Of a stretch of DNA of 64,000 bases, positions 38,190-52,400 are shown one piece after another. The notes beneath the pieces are model-generated. The model made no database searches. It was not told the DNA's origin and saw only the letters and a list, made by a program, of their open reading frames with translations. Where the stretch lies: positions 9,750,775 to 9,814,774 of the forward strand of contig NC_090716.1 in NCBI RefSeq assembly GCF_040954835.1, in the 5' to 3' direction. This DNA is from Lepisosteus oculatus. Its lineage: Eukaryota; Chordata; Actinopteri; Semionotiformes; Lepisosteidae. A program made the translations under genes and the position numbers. The number at the start of each line of letters is the position of its first letter. Positions within the stretch are counted from its first letter, which is position 1.

Positions 38190-40380
38190 CCCTGAAATGT
38201 GTAGTGCAATAAGTAAATGCATGCAATAAACAGCAGTAACTCGCTTTGTACTGGAGGGAAAAGAAATGCAAGTGTTATCATGTTATAAGGATCTCATCAA
38301 TTAGTGGTATGCACAAGATGCTTATGCGTTAGATTCGGAGAACAAGAACTCTTTCCTTTTGTTTAATGGGAGAAAAAGTCAGTGGTAAAGCTTGTGTCTG
38401 GTGCAGGATTATCCACTCCATCTCCAATAATGTTTTCAGATGTTCCTGATTGAAGAGTTCCCTTGTGGATTTCTTGCTATGACTCAAAAGCATAGTTAAA
38501 GCGCATGACCCACTCATTGGCCTCATGGGTAGATGCATGACATATCCCCTGCTTCTACCACAAAACCACTCCACACAGCCAACTTAAGGCACCACCATGC
38601 TGAATGTTTGTGCAATCATGCCTTCCTGTTGACTGGATATGTGGCCTTCTTCTTTTCTATCTTCTGGAAAAGCATCTGTCTTTTTGGAATAAGATAGTAA
38701 AATGTCGGTAAATAAAAATATTGTTTTAGTTGCACCCACACATTATTAATTAAAACATTTTTCTTACAATCCCAACAATTTTTTAAATGGTGCCTCAGGG
38801 TCATGGTTTACATTCTTGTCTCAACATATCAAAGCGATATTTGTGTATTCGAGAATTTTTTTATGAGGCCGAAAGAGTAGTTCAAATAAATAACATGATG
38901 ATAAGCTATTCAGAAAGTCTCATTTGCTCAGGTGTAGCGCATACAGTGATAATAACAGAATTACCTCAGTTTACAGCTTGGTAGAAACAAATGTGACCTT
39001 GTATGACAAGGCTTTGTAAAAGTAGTATCCTTCATAATTTGTTTTACTTATTTTTTTTACCTTTCACATAAATTGAAAAGTTATCAAAACTTGAAAAAAT
39101 AAAAAGGCAAATATGTTTTGGAAGAGGAGTGTCTGAATCGTTCAGGGGTTTCTGTATGACTGTCTCCTTGGACAGCTTAAATTATCTGAAAAAAGCCTTG
39201 ACATTCTTTAGGTCTGAAAGAAAAAAAAACACTTGACTCAGTGTTAATTGATCTTTTATGCTGAATTCTACAATCACATTTGTTCTTAATTCTTGTTACC
39301 ATGGATCATTTTTTAGTTTTTCTCATTGTACTTAAAGAACTGGATAAAAATGAGCAAGCATTATTATTTAAAGAAAAGAGGGCAAATGTACTGAAATATC
39401 AGGAAATGAGGTAAACATTAACTGTTATCAGAAGTGACTAGTGTTGCTTCTCTCACTGTCTTCAAGACAGAGATGTATTTCAAGAGACTGAAGTATTTTT
39501 GTGCCAAGCTGCCTTCCAGATTTCAGTAAAGCTGGAGCATGTTTTTTGTGTCAACCAAATGTGTTAATCTTTTTTGTGCAGTTTTACTAAAAACCACACT
39601 CAGAGCAAACTTGAACAGCTGAACATTTCCATTGAAGCATTTTAAATATGCAGCAGGCTGTTTTGTATTTATACTTATTTCATTGTGTCTAAAGAAAATC
39701 CTGAAATACCAGCCATTGGTGCAGTGTAGTCCTGTAGATCTGTCTCTGAAGAAGGCTAAATTCTGGATTCCAAGGTTACATCACCAAATCTGGCGTGTAC
39801 TTCTGCAGCAGATTAAAGTAATTGCCCACATTCCAAAAGAGGGGGAAAACCTGCAGGACTGCACATGAAACCCTACCTGGCTATCATGAATACCTACACA
39901 AATTATGCCATTGAGTGCAGTTTCTGAGAAAGAGGGTGGGTCAGACGTCTCTAAGAGGCTCTGATCTGGCATCGCTCATTATGTTCCCTCAACAAGGAAA
40001 ATGAACAAAGAAAATGAACGAGAAAACGAAAAGCAAAACTTCAAACAAAAGAGTCGTAATAGTTCCAGATTAACGCTGTGTATCAGCTTTCGATGCGGTT
40101 GGCGCATCTTAAAACAGTCTGTACATTACATCAACAGTATTCCTGGTTCTTGTATTTTATTGAAATTCTGCTCCGCTGGATGTATGAATTGGTATTTGTT
40201 ATATAAGTTTCCGCTGTATAACAAACCTTTGGAGGCTCTATGAAAGAATAGTCCGATAAGAAAAGAACAAAACAAAGCTTAGACGACCAGACGACTTAGT
40301 TATAGTGGATACGTTTAGCAGTGTTGAAACAAATAAAAAAGTTAGAAGCGTACGTCTGTTTTTAAAGCGATGTTCAAATT
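38190..40380 (+). other. Presumed DENND2B intron
   Basis: AT-rich; no exon, RNA gene or named repeat was recognised. Confidence 0.45.
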
Positions 40381-40533
40381 GTACCCCTTCTCTGTGCGGC
40401 TGTGAGTGTGTGTGTGTGCGCAAGAGAGAGAGGGAGAGAAAAAGGCGAGTTGGGGGAGAAACAACAGATCTCCATGGAAACTAGCCCAGCCTGCACTCTG
40501 CATTCCCCGGGTGGGTTCAGTTTGCTTGGAAGG

Positions 40534-40676
40534 TCATGCCTGGGAGTTGTGGGAAGATCAGCAGGTATCACAGGCGAAACTGCTGGCTTTGCTACAGTCT
40601 AGCTAATAGGGCAGATGTTTGTCTGGGAAATACAAAAATGAGAATGGCGAGGAAAGTGAAACTCCACGACTACAAG
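40534..40676 (+). other. Candidate alternative first exon of DENND2B
   Basis: ATG 40638 opens 13 codons, MRMARKVKLHDYK, ending at TACAAG|GTAATC in phase 0. Upstream at 40534-40552 is CATGCCTGGGAGTTGTGGG, a partial ZNF143-type motif, in a CpG- and purine-rich stretch. Joined to the exon at 55626, this frame would miss the DENND2B frame and stop soon. It would therefore need another downstream exon, or be a non-coding leader. Confidence 0.35.
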
Positions 40677-40679
40677 GTA

Positions 40680-43600
40680 ATCAAGCGTGTTTATGTTGCT
40701 TCGTTTGTGTTTGTTGTGAAAACAAGAACAAAGTAGCAATAAAAGTGTCCCTTTGAACGCAACACCGGTGCATTTTTTCAGGAATAACTTTGGCATATCT
40801 CGGTGGGGTGATGTCATGCTGAAGCATTTGGGTTTTATTAGGCAAAAACAGAAAACTTTAAACATTTGTTACACACAAAAATGTGACCATATTTGGTCAT
40901 TTGCTGTGCAAGCCGTTCTCTTTAAGTGTTTTAAAGGTTCTGCATGTTGCTTTCTTTGCAAAATCTTTGTTACTATTTTGAGCATATCACCACATTGCTT
41001 TTGATTTTATTGTTATCGGTTAAACGGGTTGTCGGACGAGATGAAAATCGTGTCTCCTTATCTCTTTTAGTAGGAGATGTTTGGTCCTAAACAAAGCAAA
41101 GAGCAACATCCGTTTCTGTAATAAACCGGGGAGCGGGTTCAACTGAAATCAGACCGAAATCTATGTCAAGATTGTATAATTTATACAGACATTAGACTGG
41201 GTATACATTTGGAAAGTTGTTCTTGATGTTTTTTACACACCTGTATAGTGTTTTTCGATCTACGTTGTTAGGATAATAAAACTGTTGTGCTTTTGTAGAC
41301 ATTTGTTCCGTGTGTATTTTCCCAGTTGCAGGATTAATGCTTAGATGAACATGGATTCTCGGGGAAACTGCGAATTGGTGGCATTTTACAAAATGGATTT
41401 GGTATCTGTCACAGGGTTACCATGCCTAGAATTAGGTCTAAATATCAAATTATCCATAAACGATTTTATTTATATAACGTTTGATAACTCTGAAGTACAA
41501 CATGCTGAAATATGTTCATCTCGAGCTGAATTTTTACGGATTATGTCCTCGCTTTTGATAGGGAAGAACTGTCCCTTTCCCAGAATTGAGGAAAGTCCCG
41601 GGTTTTAAAGGGAATCTTATCTTCTTTCGGTCAAGGGTGTGTTGGTGCGTAGAAGATGCCGAGGAATAAAGGGAAAAAAATCTATAACAACTGTCTACTT
41701 TCTACTTTTCTGCCTACCGCCTGCTATCCGTGCAACTCACACTGACTCCTCTGAACAGAGTGTCTATTGTGCTGATATAACAATGACCTTTACTTGTGAT
41801 TGGCTTGAATTGTCGGCTCAAAGTCAGGGAAAGCTGCGGGCTGTGGTTTTTGTCCAGTCCTTGACTAATAGGAGTAAGGGTGGAAAGATACCAGGAGAAG
41901 CCACAGTACCTAAGGTATCTGTCTGCACAGGCTGTAGCATGTATCTTAAAAGATAAAATGGATGCTCTCAGCATTTTCTAGTGTTTTTTTAGTGAACCTG
42001 AATGGCACACTGCTCTAAGTTTGCTTCAGGGCGTATAGATTTTGGATAGGGTTCCAGACGCTCACTTCTTTAATGTTTTATCTGTTGTGTATGCAGTATA
42101 TATACTGCAGTGTCATGGGCCGCGTTTTCTCAAACCGTGTGACTTCACACATGGATAGGAGACCTGCGCAGTTTTGGAAAAGGACCAAATGAGAATTAAA
42201 AAAAAAGGAATACCTTAAATATTGGTTTAAAAGACACGCGTGTTTTTCAGGTCTGACGGGTTTAAAAAAACAAAAACGGAACGCCCGATAGCTGTTGAGC
42301 AAGAGCTCCGAGTTTTCATGTAACCCAGTTCCTGACAATATAAGACGACTGGTCTTCGAGGAAAACTGATTAAAATACATTTTATTCGTAGTAATATGTA
42401 CCAACAATAATACTAGCGTCAAAATTCTTTTTTTTAAGTGTCCCGTAAAATGAAAAAGGTTGGGAAATACTAGTCTTGAGTAACTTAGTGTTAAGCCGCT
42501 CTCTATCCTGTAAGTAGCAAACTAATTACTTCAATTAGTTTACCGCGGTTGCTAATGAAGTTGTCTGCTTGACTAAAAAAAGGTCAGCTCAACGAAACTA
42601 ATGTTTAGAAAAACAGTCTCGTAAAAATATCAGAGCCAAGTATTCTCATCCTTGCAACTGAGGAATTCATTTCATGTGTCATCAAAAAGTATCAGCAGCT
42701 TTCATGGGAAATGCAAATTAAACAAGTACCGTTATCCATTAAAAATGAATTTCCTTTTCATTTCTGTGTTCTTAGCTGGCTAAAATTGTTTGTGGAGCAG
42801 TGTTTATAACAGCTGTAAGACTTTATCAAGTGATTGAGGCAGGAGTCCAGTTGTTTCCAGACAGCTTTACAAATAACATCATTAATGTGATTAATAACTA
42901 GAGTTTGAAGAGCTGCTGCAAGTCTTTTGAACCATGCTTGTTAAGTATCAGGTGGAACAGTATCTATAGTACTGAAAGGTAAATCTGGCAGGTCAAGCGG
43001 ACCTTGTTAAATGGGTAATATTATTCCATTTACAAATGAATGGCAAAAGCCATTAGGCAAAGGAGAGAGAGTACAGTATACAGTATAATACATGTCTTCA
43101 CACAAGTGTGTTACAAATTCCAGAAGAGCTGGGGGAATTTCTGACTTGGATCTGAAATTTCCCATCCTTTCATTTGAGGTAAATTGTCAATTCATTATTA
43201 TATAGCATATCCAATTTGGCATTTTTTTTGTACCTTTTGTTTTGCTTTCCTCAGCAGTTTGAGATGACTGGTTAAAATGTCTCGGCTTAAATAGTGGAAT
43301 GGGACTGACCTAGCAAATGACTGTCCCCTTGTCTCTGAATCTCTGTAGCTCTTCTTCACTGCTGAAAGGCAGTTTTAACCAGCGGATTCTCCCCAGCCTG
43401 CGAAGCCCTGGAGGGCACAGCTTTGTGAGTCACAGGGGCTGTTCATGATCTCTAGTGAGGGTCAGTCCCTTTCCTTGTCCCAGATTGGCTACTGATTGAC
43501 CAAGGATCCCTTGCAGTGGATCTTAGGCCAGCTGGTAGCTTGGCTTGGCTAGCATGTATTCTTCTAATGTGAATACTAGGGAAAGTTTGATGAGAAGAAG

Positions 43601-45420
43601 CCATTAAGACCAATGACACTCCCAGTTTTTTAAACACTGAATTTTTCTGTTGTACTACTGTATGCCTTAAATTTATCGTGGTCACAGCTGATTAGTTTCC
43701 ACACACTTTGGTATTATTTTATGCAGTAATAATTATTCTTATAAATAGAGTTGTTTTAGAAATGCTTTTAATAAACTACTCATTTATTTCCTGGTATTTG
43801 GCTTGCTGATCTTTTGTAGTAGAGACAAGAGCTACAAGGAGATGTTCCCAACATGCTCTAATGTTGAGATACTTGCCTTCATTACCTTTTTTAGCTGTTA
43901 ATATATTCCTGTCTTAACCTTCAACATCCTTAAGGCATAGAGCAGTTTAGTTGACAAACTTTGCAGGTAAAATTGCAAACTGTCATATTCAATGTTAATT
44001 GTGATACGACTTATGATTTGTCTATAGTGATATGAACTTGTGCAATATTTACCTCTCTATGAAGTTTGAATATTTTTTTCATTTCAGCAACACTGCATTA
44101 ATTTGATAAAGAGGAGAGAAATAATGTCTAATGTTAAAATAGTACTGAAATTGCCTGAACAAGCACTTTCTGACACAGTTTTCTGGTTTGGGGCCAGGCT
44201 GAGATTGGTAGAGCTGAGCTCCATTCTCTGGGTTCAGTAACTCAGTAATAAAGACTCGGGTCAGTAAAAGATGTGTCCTTTGAATTCTTTATCAAGCCAT
44301 GTGTTGATTTTTATTGGCCACTTTTTTTTTGGCTTCAGGTTTTGGGAACAAATTAGATCAAAATAGAAAAATGCAAAATACTCAAACTGAACACAGCTGA
44401 ACCTCAGAGATATATGCGGTACCATGAGAAATATGTGTATGTACTGTATGCCATTATGTTTTAGCATCCAATTTAAGTGCACAGGGGAGAACAAACTAAT
44501 TCCACATGCTTGTATTGGCAGCAGGGCACGCTCATGTTCAGATCGTAGACCAGTGCTCGTCAGCTCAGATGGAATCGGTTCATTTAGTTACAGCCTTCTT
44601 TCTCTCAAGCAAAAAGCAAAAAAAAAAATCATAGATTATTTCCCTTTAAAAATGTAAACAGTTAAGAAAAAGAATGGAAGGGGCTTACACAATTAGTTCC
44701 ATCTGGGCTGTGAAATGAATGAGCTGTGAGGGCATTGTGCAGAGAGTGTGCAGCTGCCGAGAGAGATGACTCTCTGAGAGAGCTGTGCTGTCATTGGGCC
44801 TGTGCGCCACAAATGAGTCTCCATGGGAACAGCAGTGAGGAGCTTACAGGCCTATTTAACACTCCCATCGTGGTGAGCATCCACTGTGTGATTCTTTTAA
44901 ACGAATGTTTCTGAAAACACCGAAGGGCAAGCTAGTTTTTATAATATCCGTTCTATCTGTATTATTTGAAGATTTCTCAAGATATATTGTACATATTTAT
45001 TTAGGAGTAGAATATCAATCTAGTTTAATTCAGATATACCCTCAGGTGGTAGATTATCAATGGCAACTTGATTTTTAAAAGTTTTTTACACAGATTAGGG
45101 AAAGTGTACTGGGTGTTTTTGTGATTTGTTTTAATCTCCATGTCTGTGTATTTGTTATAAACTAGTCAGAAAAAATACTGTAAGTATGTTTTGTTGGAAG
45201 TATACTTCATCTTATATTTTCTATCAATTGTGTTGTTTGCTTATAACATATTTCATCCAGTGAGCATTCAAATTAAAGTTGAAGGCTCCTTTTTATCTTG
45301 TTACGAATTGGACATACAACATCTGCTTCATAGCGCAACCCAGTTGAAACTGAACAAGAGGTGCCCCACCCAATGACAAGAGGGCTACGAGGCAAAAACA
45401 ACAGTAAGAACCCCATATTG
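40680..45420 (+). other. Presumed DENND2B intron
   Basis: No exon was recognised. 42640-42960 contains an octamer ATGCAAAT (42711-42718) and several TAAT cores in complex, non-repetitive sequence, which may be a conserved enhancer. The rest is ordinary AT-rich intron. Confidence 0.4.
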
Positions 45421-45424
45421 GTGA

Positions 45425-45645
45425 TTTGAGACCTCTCTCAGCTCCAGTTTCCTCAGTCAAAAGAGGTAATGGTAGGTTAAGTGGCTCCTGGGAAAACTGG
45501 CCTTGTGTGCCCTGCAGTGGACTGGCGTCCCATCCAGGTTGTGTCCCGTCTTGTGTCCATTGCTTGCCAGGATAGGCTCGGGCTCCTTCAGCCATGAATT
45601 GAAAGAACCAATTGGAAAATGGATGGAAATGGATGTTGACCTCTT
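45425..45645 (+). repeat. L2-type retroposon 3' end
   Basis: Contains 'ggactggcgtcccatccagg', 'tgcttgccaggataggctcg' and a tail 'aaaatggatggaaatggatg'. This is the most complete 3' end of this family in the window. Confidence 0.85.
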
Positions 45646-46389
45646 TCAATTTCCATATTATTTTATACTATCTAGTTTTTTTTCTATTTCTGTTATGTTA
45701 TCAGAAGTAGTTTTTCTCCTGGGAAACCCCAGTGGCTTCATTTTCATTCTAGATCACTCATTTTACCCAGCTGGCAGCTTAACTGAAGCAATAATGTGCT
45801 GAAGCTGCCTTTTCAGCGAAAAGAAATAACAATTATGACAAATCCTGGTCAAGATAAGTAAGGTAACAATGAAGTAACTGAGAATTGGGTTTGAATGAAA
45901 ACCTGAAAACATGCTAGGCCTCTGTTTCTAAGGTTTACTGTTCAAAGTTTCTGGAATTCCTGTTTCAAAACAGAAGGGTAATAATTTGGTTATAAAAACA
46001 CACTGCAGTAGCCCTGTGTCTGGGAAAAGATTGTCCCACTGAGAACACTGTAAAGTAATGGATCTTTTTAAAAATTTTTTTGAATCAATAGTAATTATTA
46101 TATTCCGACTCAATAAGGAATTGTGTGTTTGTTTCAAGTCTTGTAGCTGTGAAGAGAGAATTAGGGTTGGCAGAGATGTTCCTCTGACATGCTCTCTTGT
46201 AAGGACCATTCATCTGTTGACACATTGGAAGCTTCACAATGCCTAATGGGCATTGGCACTAAGGTAAGGAGCAGCACATGTTTTTACTGCTGTCACTACT
46301 TTAGCCCTGTATGTTTTAAGAGTTGCTGTTTCACTGAAGGCTAGGACCGTCTCTATGCTGGTGGTACTCTTCTTTTTGTTGCCCTCACC

Positions 46390-46450
46390 ACTTGGAGTAC
46401 TCTGGCCCCAGTCAGCTAGTGACATGTCCTAGGTTTGCATCTATGTCAGA
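46390..46450 (-). repeat. Family A SINE fragment
   Basis: Carries 'cttggagtactctggcccca' and 'gtcagctagtgacatg', parallel to the central block of the other family A copies. Confidence 0.4.
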
Positions 46451-48814
46451 GAGTTACTCCACATTTCTGGGAGAGCCAGAGGGTGATGTCACTGGACCAG
46501 GAGCAATTGTACAATCTGAGCACATCTTTCCCTCCATAAGTAATTTCTTATCTAGAGGGATTTGAGAGGTAAAAAATAATCAATTTTGACTGTAATATAA
46601 CATCTTGTAGAAAATACCTACCAGTTATAGTTATATTTTTCTACAACAATAGTAAAAGATTACTGCATACTGAACTGTTAGTGTAACATACCAGTATATA
46701 TCATATGCAAATATGTACTGCATATACTGTACAGTAGTTATCTGTTCCATGTGATATTATGTTAGAACAGTATTTTGGGGTGGATATTTTCCACTCTGCA
46801 GTAACCCCATTCCCATTACTGAAAATGCATATCTGACACATACGAGTTCTAACAGTAATCTGACTGCACGTGCAGTATAATGGGGAAAAAAAAACATTGT
46901 TAAAAACAAAAGTGTCAGATCTTGTCTGAATGTATATGCTATGCAGTAATGTCTCTTGGTCTGGAAAGTGTTGAGAATTTGCAGAGGTTTCAGTCTTTTC
47001 TTTGCTTTTGGCTGTAAAGGAGCTCCATAGTGGTTTTAAAACATTTACTGTTCTGCTTCATTCATGCTGATCAGCAGAAAACAAGCTGATCTACCTGCCA
47101 GTAGAGGGTCCAACCATAGACCAAAATTAACACTGTGTATGTGTAGTATATATATATATTGGATATACTCTCTGTTTTTTATTTCCTGCCCATGATGTTA
47201 AATGTAGATAAATATCTTATTTTATTAAGTAACTGGCTAGATCTTGTTGTTGGTTCTTTTTTTACACCTTTGGGGATGGTTTCTTTATAAGAATCAGAAA
47301 AAAAGAAGAATTGAAAGGCAAACAACTTTGTATACAAACTCTATATAAAGGTATTTCCATATTTTACTAAAAGAAACTAAACACCTGATAATGTTCCACA
47401 TGTTAGTACAAGTAACTTATATATACATATATGAAGTGTTGTGGTGCATATCTAATTTATGTACTTACTGCTGGCCTAATATCCCTGTGGGTATGGTTGG
47501 TGAAATTTAGGAACACTGCTCACTTGTGCTAGAAAGTTGCAAAGAAAATGTAAAGAGCAGTCAGTTAAAGTAGGCTTGTTTTTAATAGAGTATTAAGAGT
47601 TAGTAAATATCTGGTAGCTATAAGCTACATAATGGTAGTTTTTGCTAGATCCTTAGCATTTTAATTACATCAAATTGACTTTGGATGAAAATGTATTCAA
47701 AACTTCAATGCTCCCTATAATCGCAAATTGTAGAAGCATTCCAATGACCTCCAACAACCTTCCACTGACTAGAGTGAGAAGCCTCTGTCTTACCAAAAGC
47801 TTCAGGATTTGTTGGTTGTGAATGAATGTGTCAGTTTTAAGGGTTCGATATGATCTGTGCCTCACTGGGATTAGAAAATCTTGCTAAGTGGTAAATTAGG
47901 TTTATATTAACTCATTCTTGCATGCTCCTCGGCAGTTAGCCATTGTATTTTAAGGTCAGGGATCTCAAACATGTTTTTGACCTGCAAACATTCCATACTG
48001 AGTCAGACGTACTGTATGTAGGCTTACAGATAATGACACTCTTTCTTAGGTTAAAGTATTTTCTTTTTAAATCACTTTTCAAGGACAAACTACAAAAAAC
48101 ATTCCACTTTCCTTCATCAAGAAGGTGAACTATATCACTGTAGGTATAAGAAAAACCCTCTACATGTATCACATGTTTCATACTAACAGATTATGATCCT
48201 AAAGATTTAGCCTAAATTTTGCTCAAAATATAATTATCCAACGAATCCCTGCCTTCCGGTAAGGAATAAAAAAACTCAAAAATAATTTAGTTTTTTAAAA
48301 AAATAATATTGATATTTTACACTCACATGAACAAAATAGGATGGGTGCAGCTTCCTGTTGACTAAGATATTTGGTGAAAACTGAAAGCCAGAGACTCAAG
48401 AGGATACAGTGATTTCCAAGACCGCGTCTTGGAAAGATGCATGGTTTGAAAAATGCTCTTTTTTATGTTTAATCTACCAAAGTATAATTATATATAACCC
48501 AAGTGAAACCCAGGATTGTCGAATGGAGATTTTATTTCCCCATGTTCCATAGAGAAGTATGCTCAAAATTCCTTTAATTGATCTGGAGATGGAACTGGGC
48601 CATTCAGAGCTGACTGACTTTAGGTTGGGCCAGGTTGAATCTTGGAAATGGGCCCTCTCTGGATTTAACTGGAGAGCAACCCAAATCATACATTGCCTTC
48701 TGAAAAGCTGGTATATCTCTATCTGTGTTGACATTTCTTTCGTGCTGTCCTCTTTGATTTTTTCAAATTTTGATTAGCCTGTTATTTTTGTTATTTCCAC
48801 CTGAATAAAAGGGT

Positions 48815-49100
48815 GCAGGGCAGAGCGGTGGCTCTGTGGCTCAGGATCTGCGCCTGTGGCTGGAAGGTTGCTGGTTCAAATCCCGTAGCCGGCAGAGGAA
48901 TCCTACTCCGTTGGGCCACTGAGCAAGGCCCTTAACCTCATCTGCTCCAGGGGCGCTGTGCAATGGCTGACCCTGCGCTCTGACCCCAAGCTTCTCTCCT
49001 CGTCTGTGTATCTCATGGAGAGCAAGCTGGGGTATGCGAAAAGACAAATTCCTAATGCAAGAAATTGTATAGGGCTGATAAAGTGATGTTATGTTATGAT
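48815..49100 (+). repeat. tRNA-derived SINE with V-SINE-like core (family B)
   Basis: Head: 'gcggtggctctgtggctcag' (A box) and 'GGTTCAAATCC' (B box). Core: 'ttgggccactgagcaaggcc', 'cttaacctcatctgctccag', then 'ctgaccctgcgctctgacc'. The tail includes 'gacaaattcctaatgcaaga' and 'gttatgttatg'. This is the layout of fish V-SINEs. The copy appears full length and young, since both promoter boxes are intact. Confidence 0.82.
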
Positions 49101-49299
49101 TTGGATTCGGTAGTTGAATGTGTTCCCACACCCAAGATTGCAGTTACAAGCTCCCCAACCACACACAGGGGAAAATGGGGAAGTTTGGACCTGACCCCCC
49201 CTACCTTCAAGGCACTCATCTTCTAACACATCACAGATTTCACAGCCCCCTTCGCCTGAGGTCCAGTGCTAGGGTTTGGAGAGATACAGCCCATACAAA

Positions 49300-49425
49300 C
49301 AGCATGCTAATCACACCCCACCCTTGGTGGTCCTCAGCCAGTTGTACAGTGCCGCTTGGGCAATCCTGGGCACCATCAACTTGTGACAAGACCCAGACCC
49401 GTTACACATGATCATAGAGCTCAAC
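49300..49425 (-). repeat. tRNA-derived SINE copy (family A)
   Basis: Has 'cagttgtacagtgccgcttg', 'ggcaatcctgggcacc', 'gtgacaagacccagaccc' and 'gatcatagagctc', in the order seen at 2.03, 14.77 and 15.83 kb. Confidence 0.65.
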
Positions 49426-49429
49426 ATTT

Positions 49430-52400
49430 AGATAGAGCAACTTCACAGGTGGGACCCTCTGATAGGCACTGTAAGATTTACATCATAAAGGAAAAGCAGT
49501 ATAGTGTTGGCAAGGTGCAGCAACTTTTAAGGGTCCAAAAAGGAATTCTGAGTGGGAAATGAAAAAGAAACTGCTGTGGACTAAGGAGGACTAGAACCTA
49601 TGTAGGCCAGAACAAGCACCAGATTTTCCTCTCAAAAATTACCTTGTGACCCTGTGCAAAGTAGGTGTTCATTTATTAAACAGTACCTCATCACATAAAC
49701 CAGCAGGGTTTGTGTTCTTCAAACAAAACAAATGAAAAGCCTCAGTTTGTTCCTGGCTCCAGTTTCCTGTCTTGAAAGCTGTGAGACTACAGACAGGGCT
49801 CTTGTTCTAAATAGCGGATGCATTTTGCATAGTTGCTTGAGTGGCAAAATGTTTTTACTTGGGTAATGCTTTTTCTGTGGTAAAATAGTTTGTCAAAGCA
49901 AACCAGAGAGCATGTTTTTGCTTGCATAATGAAACGGCCAAACATTAGATGCTTGTTGCAGGCGTCCTATGAAGAATGGAAGTTTTGCTTCAGTGATCAC
50001 TGTAGCTGCTTTTAAAAGGCTTTAATGAGTTTAAAAGGCTTTCAGTTTGGCCCATGTGCCTTCAACATGTATTTTCACTCTAGTATGTCCTGAGTACTGA
50101 GTTACTTCAGTGGGTACCTGTTGCATTCAATTAGTGGAAGTGGGCTGAAAGTTTGTGAGATACTGTATGAATTCTCAATTTTGAATCTGCCTGCAGGCTG
50201 TCATGCAGTGTGGGTATGAACCACTTTTTGCCTGAGCTCTGCATTCCAGACTTTCAGACCTTTGGAATAAGAACGTTTTTTTGAGGAGCTGCATGTGGCT
50301 TCTCAGAGGGGGTGAGAGCCAAACTAGAGAAACCGACTGGCTCAAGGGCTGCCTAGTGGTTTATATCAGAATCGGCCCTCAGGACGTCTAAACCAGGGGT
50401 CTGCAACGCTGGTCCTGGTGAAGCAGTGTTTTCTGTTTCTTGTCCCAGCTGAGGTCTGATTGACTTAATTGGATCAATTAGTTGCTTAATTAGGGCTTAA
50501 CATGCTTTCCAGATCTCTGTTCATTGACGGTTTCAAACGTGTGGGACTGTAGCCCAGAAGGAGCAGTGTAGCAGAATCCTGTTCTAATCCTGCCCCGTAA
50601 TGTTTCTATACCACTACTGGCTTTTCCCTGCTGGGGTCAGTATGATGCAAAACAGGAGTGAATCACCATTTACACACCAATTGTTCTGTGTAAGTGTAAA
50701 CTCAATTTTGTTTGTCCTTAAAGTGACAATTAAATCTCAGGAATGTAAAGTGTAACACGAGCAATGTTCTCCTAGCTGTAGTAGTGCCTTTCTTGTTATT
50801 GGACATGGTTTTGTTGTTAATAAAACATGAGGTATTTTACATAGCTGTAAGCTGATCGCTACAAAGCACCTTTAACCAGTGCGCTGTAGTATCCTGAAGT
50901 ATTTTGCTTAATGGTACACTGGCATGTCTCAGTGCCTTTGTTGAGTACCATTGACAGGAGTATTTATGTGCTGACACATTATATATTCAAGAAGCAGATG
51001 AAAAAATGTAGTGGTTGTAGTCTGGTCGACAATCCTTGTCTGCTAATCTACCCAGAATGTGCATTGAAAATCCTTATGCACTGCCTTGTGAAATTGTGTT
51101 TTGTTTCTTTAAGAAGTAATGATAAAATTGTGTTGAGTTTTAAAGCAATTCTTCTTTTTATACTTCCTATTATAGAATTACTTCAAAACATCTAGGAGTA
51201 CAATACTGAGAATCTGTATGGCATTGTGCAATTTAAATGCTTTTTATTAAACTTATCATTAGAATGTAGCACTTCATCTGTTTTAGCAATTATATAGTTC
51301 TGATTTAGGAATGTACAGTATAAAGATGCAACACACCATTGTGGTGCTAAAGGTCATGATCGGTAATGCAAGACTGTGCTTCAGTTCCTACTTACTTGTG
51401 CTGAACTGCTTTGGGCGTCAGTTTTGCCTGTGTACACTGATATAAACTCCACACAACTGAATGGGAATGGAGGTTTTCAGCAGGGGGCAAATGCCAATCA
51501 TGTTTAGTAACCATGCCAAGTGGCTATTCTAGCTTTTGTGCACATATTGAATCAATATTTAGATTCCAGTTAGTGCCTTAGGTTTCTGGTATTTATAGTC
51601 CATTGAGAGTTAAGGCATTTTCTGCCAAAAAATTTCTGGGGGTCCTTCTTCCAATCTGCACTTAGGTTAGTTAGAACTGTTTTGTGGAACTACAGCTTTG
51701 CCTTAGAGAAACAGTGTCACATAAATCTTTGACTGTGTAAAAATGGCTTTTTTAGAGATGCGGCATAGTCACCCTTTATTGCACACTAATGTTGTAGCCA
51801 ATGTATTTGCTTGCTAACATAAAATAGCTGGTTAACTTCCTACACACAAGGCAGAAGAATAACATAGGATTCTGAAATCATAAAAACAGAAAAAAGGCCC
51901 CACTCAAACTAATAAACAAGATCATATAGCAGCAAAAGCGCAGACGTGTAGTTTTAAAATGTTCTTGCTAATATTATTTTTTAACACAAGTTAATAAAAT
52001 AATCATCATAATATTATTATGCTCAATTTGATTTGGTGGTTTATTTTAAAAGTTTCACAGCAGTGTAGCTTTCAATGATTAAATGAAATATGTTAACCTA
52101 TTCTGAAAAAAAATGCCTGATTTCTTCATTCAGAAATATTGATATTCTTCAGATAATCCCCATGTATTGCTTCTTCTTTTGTTTATTGGTCTATTTTAAA
52201 TGAAAATCTTGCTAGTTGATTTCTGCCAAGAGGTTTAAGTGCACTGAATTATGGTAACATGTCTTGCTTTTCATTTCATTAATTTAGGTGGACTGAAAAC
52301 AAATGATGTTACCTGTGATGTAACACTTTTTTACCTCTGGAATGTGATATATTGCAGTATTTCAGCATCTTTAGTTACTCTGATTACTCTACAGACACAG

